From NCBI GenBank assembly GCA_902384555.1, contig CABMCD010000024.1:1-64000 (forward strand): a stretch of 64,000 nt of DNA, given 5' to 3'. This document shows, piece by piece, positions 27,841-37,091 of this stretch (the first letter of the stretch is position 1; every line of letters begins with the position of its first letter). Under the pieces are notes generated by a model. That model was not told the origin of the DNA and searched no databases. It was given only the letters and a program-made list of their open reading frames with translations. Made by a program: the position numbers and the translations under genes. The stretch is from an uncultured archaeon. GTDB taxonomy: Archaea; Micrarchaeota; Micrarchaeia; Anstonellales; Anstonellaceae.

Positions 27841-28914
27841 ATGGAAAGTCTTGTGAAATCCGTCCTGGGTGAGCAAGGGCCAGCTCAAAGCGAAAGCACA
27901 GATTTTGGCTCGGACCAGATTAGGATTTGCGTGGTAGGTGTCGGAGGCGGTGGTAACAACACCATCAACCGGCTCATTCGCTCGGGCGTGAAGGGATGCG
28001 ACCTGCTCGCGGTTAACACCGACAGGCAGCACCTGAACATGATCCACGAGAAGGCCAAGAAGGTGCTCATCGGAAAGAGCATCACCAAAGGACTTGGCGC
28101 TGGTGGCTACCCCGAGACGGGTGCGAAGTCGGCTGAGGTCGACCGCGGCCTCTTGGAGAAAGAGCTCGAAGGCGCTCACCTCGTGTTTGTGTGCGCCGGC
28201 ATGGGCGGTGGTACCGGTACCGGTGCCGCTCCGGTGATTGCTGAAATCGCCAAGGAGCAGGGCGCCATCACGGTCGCCATGGTCACGTATCCCTTCAACC
28301 TCGAGCGCGCGCGGCGCGCCAAGGCGGACGAGGGCATTGCGCGCCTGCGCAAGACCGTGGATTCCGTCATCGTGCTCGACAACAACCGTCTCGTCAAGCT
28401 CGTGCCGAACCTGCCGATGAACGAAGCATTCGCAGTGGCTGATGAAATCCTCGCAAAGGCCGTGGGCGGCCTGGTGTGGACCATTACCCAGCCCTCTCTC
28501 ATCAACATTGACTTCGCCGATGTGCGGGCCATTGTGACGGGAGGAGGCGTGGGCTTCATCGCCGTGGGCGAGGGCAAGGGCACCGACAAGGTGCGCTCTG
28601 CCGCTGAAGGCGTGCTCAAGAACCGCCTGCTCGACGTGGAATTCGATGGTGCCAACGGCGCCCTCATCCACATCTCGGGCGGCGCGGACCTGACGCTGGG
28701 AGATGCCATCAAGGCCGGTGAAATCATCACCGAGAAGATGGATGCCCAGGCCAACGTCAAGTGGGGCGCGCGTCTCATCCCCGGCTACGACGGCAAGCTG
28801 GAAATCGTCGCGATTGTCACCGGCGTGAAGGGAGCCAACGTGTTTGGCGCCTCCGCGGAAGAGCCGGTGCGCGCAACCGCGTCGAGCTACAGCGACATCG
28901 AAATCATTGGATGA
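27841..28914 (+). CDS. ftsZ1: Cell division protein FtsZ (paralog 1)
   Basis: 'ICVVGVGGGGNNTINRL...LAVNTDRQHL...VCAGMGGGTGTGAAPVIAEIAKE...QPSLINIDFADVRAI'. Confidence 0.97.
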   Translation: MESLVKSVLGEQGPAQSESTDFGSDQIRICVVGVGGGGNNTINRLIRSGVKGCDLLAVNTDRQHLNMIHEKAKKVLIGKSITKGLGAGGYPETGAKSAEVDRGLLEKELEGAHLVFVCAGMGGGTGTGAAPVIAEIAKEQGAITVAMVTYPFNLERARRAKADEGIARLRKTVDSVIVLDNNRLVKLVPNLPMNEAFAVADEILAKAVGGLVWTITQPSLINIDFADVRAIVTGGGVGFIAVGEGKGTDKVRSAAEGVLKNRLLDVEFDGANGALIHISGGADLTLGDAIKAGEIITEKMDAQANVKWGARLIPGYDGKLEIVAIVTGVKGANVFGASAEEPVRATASSYSDIEIIG

Positions 28915-29163
28915 GCTGCTCATCCAATTTTTTCTTTTTTTATTTTCATTTTTAATTTTCGCGCTTTTCGTTAATCCAATTTTTGCGCACATCGTCGAGG
29001 GAAAATGCGCGTTTTTCATCCCTTACCACACTCGAATTTATTTTTTCGGTTTTTCCACGACGGATAATCTATCTGCTTTTTAAACATTTTATCTATCTAC
29101 AATCCATCACGCAGGTGATTCGCGCACTCCCGATGATTGCGACCAGATTGGGGCGGCGCGAAA

Positions 29164-30309
29164 ATGGGCATGACGACAAAAAGACGGGGGTTGGGCAGTA
29201 TGTTGGAAGGTTTTGTGGCCTCGGCCAAGGAGAATAACAGCGCGCCGGTTCAGCACAGCGACCCGGTCGGCATCGACGGACTGATGTCGAACGACAAAAT
29301 CCGCATCGCCGTGGTGGGCGTAGGCGGAGGCGGCTGCAACACCGTGGACCGCATGATGAAGAGCGGCATCCAGTCGGCCCAGACCATGGCCGTCAACACC
29401 GATTCCCTGCACTTGCGCTCGATTCAGTCTCACAAGAAAGTGCTGATTGGAGGAAACGTCACCAAAGGATTGGGCGCCGGCGGCTTCCCCGAAGTGGCCG
29501 AGAAGTGCGCGCAGGCCTCCAAGCAGCAAATCCGCGACGCGCTGGGCGAGACCGAGCTGGTCTTCCTCTGCGCCGGCATGGGCGGCGGCACCGGCACCGG
29601 CGCGGCCCCCGTCGTGGCCGAGGTGGCCAAGGAAATGGGCGCCGTCGTGGTTTCCATCGTCACGATTCCGTTTGCGCTGGAGCGCGCGCGCATGAAGAAG
29701 GCCGTGTGGGGTTTGCAGAGGCTCGCCCCGCACTCCGACACCATGGCCGTGATTGACAACAACCGCCTGGTGAGCTATGTCCCCAACCTCCCCATTTCCG
29801 ACGCCTTCAACCTTGCCGACGCGATTACGGGAAAGGCCGTGCGCGGCATTGCGGACACCATCATGATGCCCAGCCTGATGAACATCGACTACGCCGACGT
29901 GCGCTCGGTGATGCAGGACGGCGGCGTGGCGCTGATTTCGATGGGCGAGGCCCACGGCAACGACCGCGTGCAGAACGTGATTAAGAACACCCTCGACCAC
30001 CCCCTGCTCGACGTCTCCTACGAGGGAGCCAAGGGCGCGCTCCTGCACATTGCGGGCGGCTCCAGCCTCTCTTTGGGCGACTCGATTGCGGTGGCGGAGG
30101 GCATCAGCAAGGACTTCGCCTCAGACGCCAACGTCAAGATGGGCGCCCGCCTCGACCCCGGCATGGGCGATTTGGTGACCGTGACGGCCATCGTGACCGG
30201 CCTCAAGTCGGGCCAGCTGGAGGGCATCATCGGCCAGATGGGCGGCGCACAGAGCCACCCCGAGCCGGCCAAGCCCAGCTTCTCGATGGAAAGCGTGGTT
30301 GAACTCTAA
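29164..30309 (+). CDS. ftsZ2: Cell division protein FtsZ (paralog 2)
   Basis: 'IAVVGVGGGGCNTVDRMMKSGIQ...CAGMGGGTGTGAAPVVAEVAKE...MPSLMNIDYADVRSVMQDGGVALISMGEA'. Confidence 0.97.
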   Translation: MGMTTKRRGLGSMLEGFVASAKENNSAPVQHSDPVGIDGLMSNDKIRIAVVGVGGGGCNTVDRMMKSGIQSAQTMAVNTDSLHLRSIQSHKKVLIGGNVTKGLGAGGFPEVAEKCAQASKQQIRDALGETELVFLCAGMGGGTGTGAAPVVAEVAKEMGAVVVSIVTIPFALERARMKKAVWGLQRLAPHSDTMAVIDNNRLVSYVPNLPISDAFNLADAITGKAVRGIADTIMMPSLMNIDYADVRSVMQDGGVALISMGEAHGNDRVQNVIKNTLDHPLLDVSYEGAKGALLHIAGGSSLSLGDSIAVAEGISKDFASDANVKMGARLDPGMGDLVTVTAIVTGLKSGQLEGIIGQMGGAQSHPEPAKPSFSMESVVEL

Positions 30310-30404
30310 GGAGTTTGACCTCCTCTTCTTTTCATTTTCAATTTGTTTTTCTTTTCAGAATTCTTCTATTCCTTCAAAAGACGTTTTCTTTTCTTTTTCC
30401 GAGG

Positions 30405-30438
30405 TTTTTCTTTTCTTTCCGCAGAAAGAAAAGAAAAA
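30405..30438. terminator. Perfect 15-bp inverted repeat (4-nt loop), possible bidirectional U-tract terminator
   Basis: tttttcttttctttc-cgca-gaaagaaaagaaaaa between convergent ftsZ2 and tRNA-Ala. Confidence 0.6.
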
Positions 30439-30443
30439 GCTCT

Positions 30444-30515
30444 TGGACGCAGGGGGAATCGAACCCCCAGTCTCTGCCTTGCGAAGGCAGCGTCTTACCG
30501 TTCGACTATGCGCCC
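30444..30515 (-). tRNA. tRNA-Ala(CGC)
   Basis: GGGCGCA/TGCGTCC acceptor; CTGCC-TTCGCAA-GGCAG; GGGGG-TTCGATT-CCCCC. Confidence 0.94.
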
Positions 30516-30575
30516 ATGAAAGAAGTGACTGAATTAACCGATAAGGATTTATAAAAACGCGCCTAAGAACTGACG

Positions 30576-31226
30576 ATGAAAGTCGTTTCCCTCTTTTCCG
30601 GCGGTAAGGATTCGGTCTATGCCACCCACCTCTGCCTCGCGTGGGGCTGGGAGGCGGAGTGGCTCACCCTGCACCCCCTGCCCGACTCGATGATGTTCCA
30701 CCACCCCAACACCAGCTGGTGCAAAATGCAGGCCGAGGCGGCCGGCATCGCATGGAACGAAGTGAGGGTGAAAAGCCACGAAACGGAATTGGAGGAGTTG
30801 GAGGCCGCCATCCGCCGCCTGCGGGTGGACGGCATTGTTTCGGGCGCGGTCGCATCCGAATTCCAGAAGCAGAGAATCGAAGTGATTGGCGAACATCTGG
30901 GCATTCCGACCTACGCGCCCCTGTGGCACAAGGGGCCGGAGGTGCTGCGCGAAATGCTGGAGAATATGGAGGCTTATTTCGTGTCGGTGTCGGCCGAAGG
31001 CTTGGATGAGAAATGGCTGGGCAAACGGTTCGGGCCGGCGGATGTGGACACTCTTTTGGCCATGAAGCCGCCCGTCCATCCGTTTCTCGAGGGAGGCGAG
31101 GGCGAGACCTTTGTGTGCGACGCCCCCTTCTTCAAGAAACGCATTGATGTGCAGGAGTGGGAAAAGAGCTGGGATGGCGTGTGCGGGCGGGCCGAAATAA
31201 TGAAAGCCAGGCTGGTTGGGAAATAA
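30576..31226 (+). CDS. Diphthine-ammonia ligase family (Dph6) ATP-pyrophosphatase
   Basis: 'MKVVSLFSGGKDSVYATHLCL...GIVSGAVASEFQKQRIEVIGEHLGIPTYAPLWHK...GEGETFVCDAPFFKKRI'. Confidence 0.9.
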   Translation: MKVVSLFSGGKDSVYATHLCLAWGWEAEWLTLHPLPDSMMFHHPNTSWCKMQAEAAGIAWNEVRVKSHETELEELEAAIRRLRVDGIVSGAVASEFQKQRIEVIGEHLGIPTYAPLWHKGPEVLREMLENMEAYFVSVSAEGLDEKWLGKRFGPADVDTLLAMKPPVHPFLEGGEGETFVCDAPFFKKRIDVQEWEKSWDGVCGRAEIMKARLVGK

Positions 31227-31295
31227 GGGCTCGAAATAACAAAAGCCGGGGCTGGCCTCGAAATAAGAAAAACAGGACTTGCGGTCTTTTCCCCA

Positions 31296-31949
31296 TCAGC
31301 CGGACTTGGGCTCGGCCCCCAGCTGCTCCAGCGTCTGAATCATGGAGTTGAATTCAGCAGGGAAGACGTTGGAGAACTTGAACGAGCCGGAAATGCGGGT
31401 GTTCACCGGAATGGCCTGATGGATGGTCACCAGCGTCCCCTTGTCGGTCTGCGTCATGTCCACCGGAATCTGGGCGCGGATGTGCAGAGTGTCATTGATG
31501 CGAAGCGTGGTGACCTGCCCGCTCTGCGAGATGGCGGTCACGGTGGAGGTGATGGGGATGTCGGCCGACACGGGGAGGCTGAAATTGGCCGGCAGGATGT
31601 CGGTAAGCGGGAAGCTCTTGTCCACCTGCACGTTGGTGGTGAGGGTGGGCGAGGAGGTGATGAACTCCTTCTGCTGCATCGAGCGCAGGTTGGCCGCAAT
31701 CGAGCGCAGGGCGGCGCGGTCTTCAATCGAGATGGCCTGCTGCACCGGCTTGGTGAGCTCCAAATAGAGAGCCGAGGCGCCCAAAAGCAGCGCGATAACG
31801 GACAGGATGAGCGGCAGCGAGGAGGCGCCGCCCGAAGAGCCTGAATCGGCCACAAAGGAGTCGATGGAAGAGCTGGAAGCGGCACTGCCCGCATCGGGGG
31901 CCGGCGCGCGCAGGCCGGCGGGAAGGCGATTGTAGGAATCGGCTGCCAT
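31296..31949 (-). CDS. Hypothetical single-TM protein
   Basis: Ser-rich N-term, TM 'LPLILSVIALLLGASALYLEL', beta-rich C-terminal region. Confidence 0.6.
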   Translation of the reverse strand: MAADSYNRLPAGLRAPAPDAGSAASSSSIDSFVADSGSSGGASSLPLILSVIALLLGASALYLELTKPVQQAISIEDRAALRSIAANLRSMQQKEFITSSPTLTTNVQVDKSFPLTDILPANFSLPVSADIPITSTVTAISQSGQVTTLRINDTLHIRAQIPVDMTQTDKGTLVTIHQAIPVNTRISGSFKFSNVFPAEFNSMIQTLEQLGAEPKSG

Positions 31950-32020
31950 GGGAATAGGATAGGGGTAAATGATTAAAAAACAGCGCAGCCATGAGAAGAG
32001 GAGAATCAGGTGATTATGCT

Positions 32021-32302
32021 ATGCCCAAAGTGACGTTCAAAAATGACAATCTTACAGTCGAGTGCCCGGCTGGAACCAAGCTGGTGGATTTGGCCGAGCA
32101 GAAAGGCGCGGCAGTCAACTTTTCCTGCAAGGAGGGCGTGTGCCTCACCTGCCTGGTCAATGTGGTGTCCGGCTCCGAGAACCTCAACGCCCGCACCGAG
32201 AACGAGGCCAGCACGCTCGAGGCCTTCGGCGCGCAGCCCAACCAGCGCCTCGCCTGCCAGATTGTGGTGAACGGCGACTGCGTGATTGAGACGGTCGGCT
32301 GA
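32021..32302 (+). CDS. 2Fe-2S ferredoxin
   Basis: 'NFSCKEGVCLTCLVNVVSG...RLACQIVVNGDCVIETV' ([CxxxxCxxC]...C); GGTGAT SD before ATG 32021. Confidence 0.92.
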   Translation: MPKVTFKNDNLTVECPAGTKLVDLAEQKGAAVNFSCKEGVCLTCLVNVVSGSENLNARTENEASTLEAFGAQPNQRLACQIVVNGDCVIETVG

Positions 32303-32310
32303 GATTTTTT

Positions 32311-32742
32311 TCAGGTTTTTTCGCAGTTTTTCAGCCATTCGCTGTTTCTTCCCAGTTTTTCGTTTAGCGCATCCTCGGCCGCCAGCCAGCGGAAAGCCGA
32401 GAAAGAAGAGGGGATTTTGGGCTGCATGCGCTTGACGCTGCAGCGGAAAGCCAGCGCTGGAATGGAATGCTTTCTTTTTCTCGAGCCCGCATTGTGGGTG
32501 CCGCGCAGGGCAATGAGGTGGATTTGGGCATCCAACGAAAGAGAAGAGCGAAGATAAGCCGACAGGCTCGACACCGGGTCCTCGCCCTCGTTGATGAGAA
32601 TGGAGGGCAGCTCGAGTTGCTTCCGCCCTCGCTCATCTGTTCGCTCAAGGAAAAAATAGCGCCCGCTGTCCTCGAAGAGCGCGCAGACGAGGGCCGAGAG
32701 TTTGGGGGGCGTTTTGATGGTTCGACCAGCCATAAGACACAC
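32311..32742 (-). CDS. Nudix-fold-like protein with degenerate Nudix box
   Basis: 'ALVCALFEDSGRYFFLERTDERGRKQLELPSILINEGEDPVSSLSAYLRSSL...FRWLAAEDAL'. Confidence 0.55.
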   Translation of the reverse strand: MCLMAGRTIKTPPKLSALVCALFEDSGRYFFLERTDERGRKQLELPSILINEGEDPVSSLSAYLRSSLSLDAQIHLIALRGTHNAGSRKRKHSIPALAFRCSVKRMQPKIPSSFSAFRWLAAEDALNEKLGRNSEWLKNCEKT

Positions 32743-32790
32743 CGCCCGATTTGCATGCGAGCGCCAGGCCTGCCCTTCTTGGCGGCCTTT

Positions 32791-34098
32791 CTAAGTGCCC
32801 TCTTTCCACTCTTCGGCGTAGGCCACCTGCTCTTTGGTGGGCTTGTCCAGCACCACGCCGCGCGTGGCCAGAATGCGGGCCGCCGTGGCGTCATCCACTT
32901 CCTTGGGCACGTCCATCACGCCGGGGACCAGCTTCTTGTTCTTGCTTTTGGCCACCAGCTCGCAGCATAATGCCTGGATGGCGAAAGAGCCGTCCATGAT
33001 TTCCATGGGGTGGCCCTGACCGGAAGGCCGGGCCAGATTCACCAAACGGCCTTCGGAGAGAAGATAGAGCGTCTTGGGCTTGCCGTCCTTGCCCTTCATG
33101 CGATAGGCCGTGATGTTGTCCTTGACTTCCTCCACTTTTGTGCTCATGGCCCGCAGGGCCGGCTCGTCGATTTCGACGTTGAAGTGGCCGGCATTGCACA
33201 AAATCGCGCCGTCCTTCATCAGCTCGAAATGCTCCTTGCGAATGACGCCCTTGTTGCCGGTGACGGTGAGGAAGATGTCGCCAACGGCAGCGGCTTCCTT
33301 GTGGTTCATCACGCGGTAGCCCTCATAGAGGGCACAGAGCGCACGGTTCTGGCCCGACTCATGCGGGCCCAGCGTGCCCTCCACTTCCACCACGCCAACT
33401 TGGGCGCCGAGGCCCTTGAAGCGCGAAGCGGCTCCGCGGCCGCACCAGCCGTAGCCATACACCACCGCCACCTTGCCGGCGAGAATGGTGTTGGTGGCCT
33501 TCATGATGGCCTCAATGGCCGACTGGGCGGTGCCGAACTGGTTGTCGAGCAGGTACTTGGAGTGGGCGTTGTTCACCGCATAGACGGGCAGTTTCAGCGC
33601 GCCGTCCTTTTGCATGGCCTTGAGGCGCACGATGCCGGTGGTGGTCTCCTCGCAGGCGCCGATGATTTCCTTCAACTGTTCGGGGCGCTGCTCGTGCAGG
33701 CGCATCACCAAGTCGCAGCCGTCGTCAATGACGATGTTGGGGTGGCCGTCGAGCACCGCATCAATGCACTCGTAATATTCGTCCGTGGTCTGGCCGGCCC
33801 ACGCGAACACTTCCAATTTGCCGGGCGACTCTTCCGCAAGAGCGGCCACGGTGGCATCATCGGTGGTGTTGGGGTTGCAGGAGGCGCCATAGACGATAGC
33901 GCCGCCGTCGCGCAGCGTTCGGAGGAGAATGCCGGTTTTTTTCTCCAAGTGAAGGGCAATGCCGATTTTCAGGCCCTTGAAGGGCTGGGTTTTCTTGAAC
34001 TCCTTGCGGATGTCCATCAGCACCGGCATGTGGGACTCGGCCCATGCCAGTTCCTGCCGGCCGCGGGCCGCCAGCTCGGGGTGTTTGATTTTGCTCAT
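32791..34098 (-). CDS. ahcY: Adenosylhomocysteinase
   Basis: 'HPELAARGRQELAWAESHMPVLMDIRKEF...GASCNPNTTDDATVAAL...VVYGYGWCGRGAASRFKGLGAQV...CNAGHFNVEID'. Confidence 0.96.
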   Translation of the reverse strand: MSKIKHPELAARGRQELAWAESHMPVLMDIRKEFKKTQPFKGLKIGIALHLEKKTGILLRTLRDGGAIVYGASCNPNTTDDATVAALAEESPGKLEVFAWAGQTTDEYYECIDAVLDGHPNIVIDDGCDLVMRLHEQRPEQLKEIIGACEETTTGIVRLKAMQKDGALKLPVYAVNNAHSKYLLDNQFGTAQSAIEAIMKATNTILAGKVAVVYGYGWCGRGAASRFKGLGAQVGVVEVEGTLGPHESGQNRALCALYEGYRVMNHKEAAAVGDIFLTVTGNKGVIRKEHFELMKDGAILCNAGHFNVEIDEPALRAMSTKVEEVKDNITAYRMKGKDGKPKTLYLLSEGRLVNLARPSGQGHPMEIMDGSFAIQALCCELVAKSKNKKLVPGVMDVPKEVDDATAARILATRGVVLDKPTKEQVAYAEEWKEGT

Positions 34099-34162
34099 AA
34101 GAATCAACGGTCCGATACAGGGAAGCGCGGGTATAAAATTAGCATGGTGGCTATGAAAAATC

Positions 34163-35134
34163 ATGTCAGATTCCGCCTTATATGAGCTCTTTGCGCTCGG
34201 CACGCCCGTGATGGACGGCTTCGCGGCCGTGGATGCGGATTTTCCCGCCCGGCACAAGCTGAGCTTGGGCTCCAGCAATTTCATGAACAAGGACCAGCTG
34301 GCCGTGCTGGAAAAGGCGCTGGGGCCCAACGTGCGCTCGTGGGAGCCGGGCGACAATGCCCGCAATGTGTGCGAATCCTATGCGAGATTGCAGCAGCTTA
34401 ACCGTCTGCCGCCCGCAACCGCCTATGCCGGAACCTTGGGCTCCGACGAATGGGGCAAGCGGTTTTTGCATGCGCTTCAGGCGCACCGCATCCAGCCCAG
34501 AGTGCAGTACATGAACGGCGATTCGGGGCGCATCCTCGCGCTCGTCACGCCGGAGGGCCAGCGCACCTTTGCCGTGGCCTTGGGCGTGAGCGAGCAGTAT
34601 GCGATGCCGGCCGAGCTGCCCGGCTGCAAAACCTTTTTCCTCACCTCGATTACGCTCCTCACGCCCGCGCCGATTTCGCGCGTGTCGCGCGCCATGATAG
34701 AGCCCATGAGAAAGAAGGGGGCGCGCATCGCCATCGCGCTGGAATCCCCCGCCATGCTGGCGGGCCGTAGGGAGGACGCGCTCATGCTGGCCAAATTGGC
34801 GGACGTGCTGTTTCTCAACGAGGAGGAAATGCAGGCGGTCGGGCTGGACGAGCCCGGGCTGGCCAAACTGGCACCCTTGGTTTATCTCAAGCGCGGCGCG
34901 CGGGGCTCCACGATTTTCAAGAACGGCTCCAAGCTGGCGGACGTGCCGGCGAAGCCGGCCTCCAAGGTGGTGGACACCACCGGGGCGGGAGACAATTACG
35001 CGGCCGGCGTGCTGTGGGCCCTGAATCACGGCAGGGACGAAAAAGAGGCGGCCGCCGTGGGCTCGCAGCTGGGAAGGGCGGCGGTGGAAAAATTCGGGGC
35101 GAGTTTGCCGCTGGAGTTCAGGCTGGAAAAATAG
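34163..35134 (+). CDS. PfkB/ribokinase-family sugar/nucleoside kinase
   Basis: 'PGDNARNVCESYARLQQL...YAGTLGSDEWGKRF...DTTGAGDNYAAGVLWAL'. Confidence 0.88.
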   Translation: MSDSALYELFALGTPVMDGFAAVDADFPARHKLSLGSSNFMNKDQLAVLEKALGPNVRSWEPGDNARNVCESYARLQQLNRLPPATAYAGTLGSDEWGKRFLHALQAHRIQPRVQYMNGDSGRILALVTPEGQRTFAVALGVSEQYAMPAELPGCKTFFLTSITLLTPAPISRVSRAMIEPMRKKGARIAIALESPAMLAGRREDALMLAKLADVLFLNEEEMQAVGLDEPGLAKLAPLVYLKRGARGSTIFKNGSKLADVPAKPASKVVDTTGAGDNYAAGVLWALNHGRDEKEAAAVGSQLGRAAVEKFGASLPLEFRLEK

Positions 35135-35135
35135 A

Positions 35136-35218
35136 CGCCGAGGATGGGATTTGAACCCATAATCCCGTGAGGGATCAGTTTTCAAGACTGACGCACTACC
35201 AGGTTATGCGACCTCGGC
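35136..35218 (-). tRNA. tRNA-Ser(TGA)
   Basis: GCCGAGG/CCTCGGC acceptor; TCAGT-CTTGAAA-ACTGA; long variable arm; discriminator G. Confidence 0.94.
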
Positions 35219-35267
35219 GAAAAGCTATGAAAAAAGAGATTTAATAATCGCCCGTTTCGGGCCTTTT

Positions 35268-35600
35268 CTAATATACCCGAATCAGCGAGCAGTCCGGCCT
35301 CAGTTCGACGAAGTGGGTGGAATTGCGCCGGTAGGCCGAGCACTGGTTTTCGGGCAGGTCGTCCACCGCCTGGCGCGGCTCATGCGCCACGTCGCACACC
35401 CATTGGGGCGCGGCGAGGATGGGGTTGAGCAGGCAGGGGCCCGGCTCGAGCGAAGTTCCGGAGTCGCGGGCCTGCCGGCAGGCTTGGATGCACGACACCA
35501 CCGGGTCGGTTTCGCCGGCCGGGGGCGGGCTTGTGGCCGTGCAGCCGGAGAGGGCAAACAGGAGAACGAGCGCGGATGAGAGGGCCAGCAGGCGCAGCAT
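35268..35600 (-). CDS. Small Cys-containing lipoprotein
   Basis: 'MLRLLALSSALVLLFALSGCTATSPPP' signal with lipobox-like LSGC; 'GPCLLNPI...WVCDVAHEPRQ'. Confidence 0.65.
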   Translation of the reverse strand: MLRLLALSSALVLLFALSGCTATSPPPAGETDPVVSCIQACRQARDSGTSLEPGPCLLNPILAAPQWVCDVAHEPRQAVDDLPENQCSAYRRNSTHFVELRPDCSLIRVY

Positions 35601-35625
35601 GGGCAGATGAAAACAAGAGAGCCAA

Positions 35626-36000
35626 TTAAATCTTTTTGATTGGGCGGGCATCGAGCTGGACGGCCAGCACTTCGGAGGCCGAGGCTTCGGGCACCACCAC
35701 CGGCTCGTCGGCCAGTTCCACCCAGGCGTTCACGACGGGGGCGGGCGGGCGGAGCGGCAGGGCCACGGGCGCAAAAGCCTGAAGATGCGAGGAAGCGGAA
35801 ATCACGGCCGACTCGGACGGGGGCGCGAAGGCCGGCTTGTCCGCAAGGGGCGTGGAGATGTCGGCCGGGAGGGCGGCCGGCAGGACGGACGCTTCCGGCG
35901 TCGGGAATGGAACCGGCTCGGGCGCCAAGCGGTCAGAGGAGGGGGCCTCGGCGCGGCCGGAAATCTCGATGGATTTGGGATAGAAGTTCAGCAGGTGCAT
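35626..36000 (-). CDS. Hypothetical Pro/Ala-rich protein
   Basis: ORF in same direction as neighbours; low complexity. Confidence 0.4.
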   Translation of the reverse strand: MHLLNFYPKSIEISGRAEAPSSDRLAPEPVPFPTPEASVLPAALPADISTPLADKPAFAPPSESAVISASSHLQAFAPVALPLRPPAPVVNAWVELADEPVVVPEASASEVLAVQLDARPIKKI

Positions 36001-36125
36001 ACGGGCCGGATATGCGATTTTCAAGGATATAAGGGTTGGGCGGTTTTCTTGCGCAAAATGGATAAATGGAAAAGAAAATAGGCAAAAAACGTCAATATGG
36101 AGGATAAAAATAGTAAAAATAAATT

Positions 36126-36198
36126 CGCCTTGGCTGGGATTCGAACCCAGGTTACCGCCGTGACAGGGCAGAGTGCTGGACCACTACACTACCAAGGC
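36126..36198 (-). tRNA. tRNA-Asp(GTC)
   Basis: GCCTTGG/CCAAGGC acceptor; CTGCC-CTGTCAC-GGCGG; TTCGAAT T-loop. Confidence 0.94.
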
Positions 36199-36262
36199 AA
36201 CGATAGCGTGCAAGATATGTGAGATTGAATTTTTAAATCCGTCAGGGGAGCCGTCTTGGGTT

Positions 36263-37063
36263 TCAGCGGCGGCGGGCGGGTTTTCGAAGCGGTTTTTTTC
36301 GGCCCCTTGGGAGGGCGGCGCGCGTTTTCGCGGGCCGGGGCCGGGAGCGGGATTTTACGGCGGAGGCCGGAATTTCCCCGCCTGATTTGGCCTTTTCCTC
36401 CAAGGCGGTGCCCAGCAAATCCAGGCTGGTGGAAACCAGGCCCGTCTTGCTCGCGCCCCCGCCGCGCGGATGGAAATCGATTTCGACCTCCTCGATGCGC
36501 GCGCCGCCCGCCTGCGCCTGGCGGATGAGCTGCACGTCCATGCCCCAGTCGTTCGCCGTGAGGTGGAGCTTGGGCAGCAGCGAGGCGCGCAGGGCCTTCA
36601 TGCCGCTCTGCGGGTCGGACACCGGCAGGCCGAGCATGCCGCGGCCCAAATGCACGAAGGCGCGCGAGGCGAGGCGGCGCACGGAATGGTCGGCCCACGC
36701 CACGCGCCGGCGCGAGACGGCCAAATCCGCGCCGCGCTCGACGCGGCGCATGAGCTTGGGCAAATCGGACGGGGCGTATTGCAAATCGCCGTCCAAAAAG
36801 GCGATGAATCGCCCGAGCGCGCGGGCGAAGGCGCGGCGCAGCGCCAGCCCCTTGCCGGACGGAACGTCGAGCAGGAAGAGGCGCGGATGAATGCGGACGG
36901 CCTCGATGAAGACGTCGCGGGTGTGGTCGGTGCTGCCGCCGTCCACGACCAGCACCTCGCAGCGCTGGATTTCGGGAAGAAGATAGAGGCGCTCAAGCAG
37001 GCGGCCCAGGGTGGAGCCTTCGTTGAGCACCGGCACCACGATGGTCCATGCAACGTCGGCCAT
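36263..37063 (-). CDS. Glycosyltransferase family 2 (dolichyl-phosphate sugar synthase-like) with very basic C-terminal tail
   Basis: 'WTIVVPVLNEGSTLGRLLERL...VLVVDGGSTDHTRD...FLDGDLQYAPSDLPKLM...DPQSGMKAL'. Confidence 0.88.
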   Translation of the reverse strand: MADVAWTIVVPVLNEGSTLGRLLERLYLLPEIQRCEVLVVDGGSTDHTRDVFIEAVRIHPRLFLLDVPSGKGLALRRAFARALGRFIAFLDGDLQYAPSDLPKLMRRVERGADLAVSRRRVAWADHSVRRLASRAFVHLGRGMLGLPVSDPQSGMKALRASLLPKLHLTANDWGMDVQLIRQAQAGGARIEEVEIDFHPRGGGASKTGLVSTSLDLLGTALEEKAKSGGEIPASAVKSRSRPRPAKTRAALPRGRKKPLRKPARRR

Positions 37064-37091
37064 GATGAGAAACCTTTTTTGGAAAATTAAA

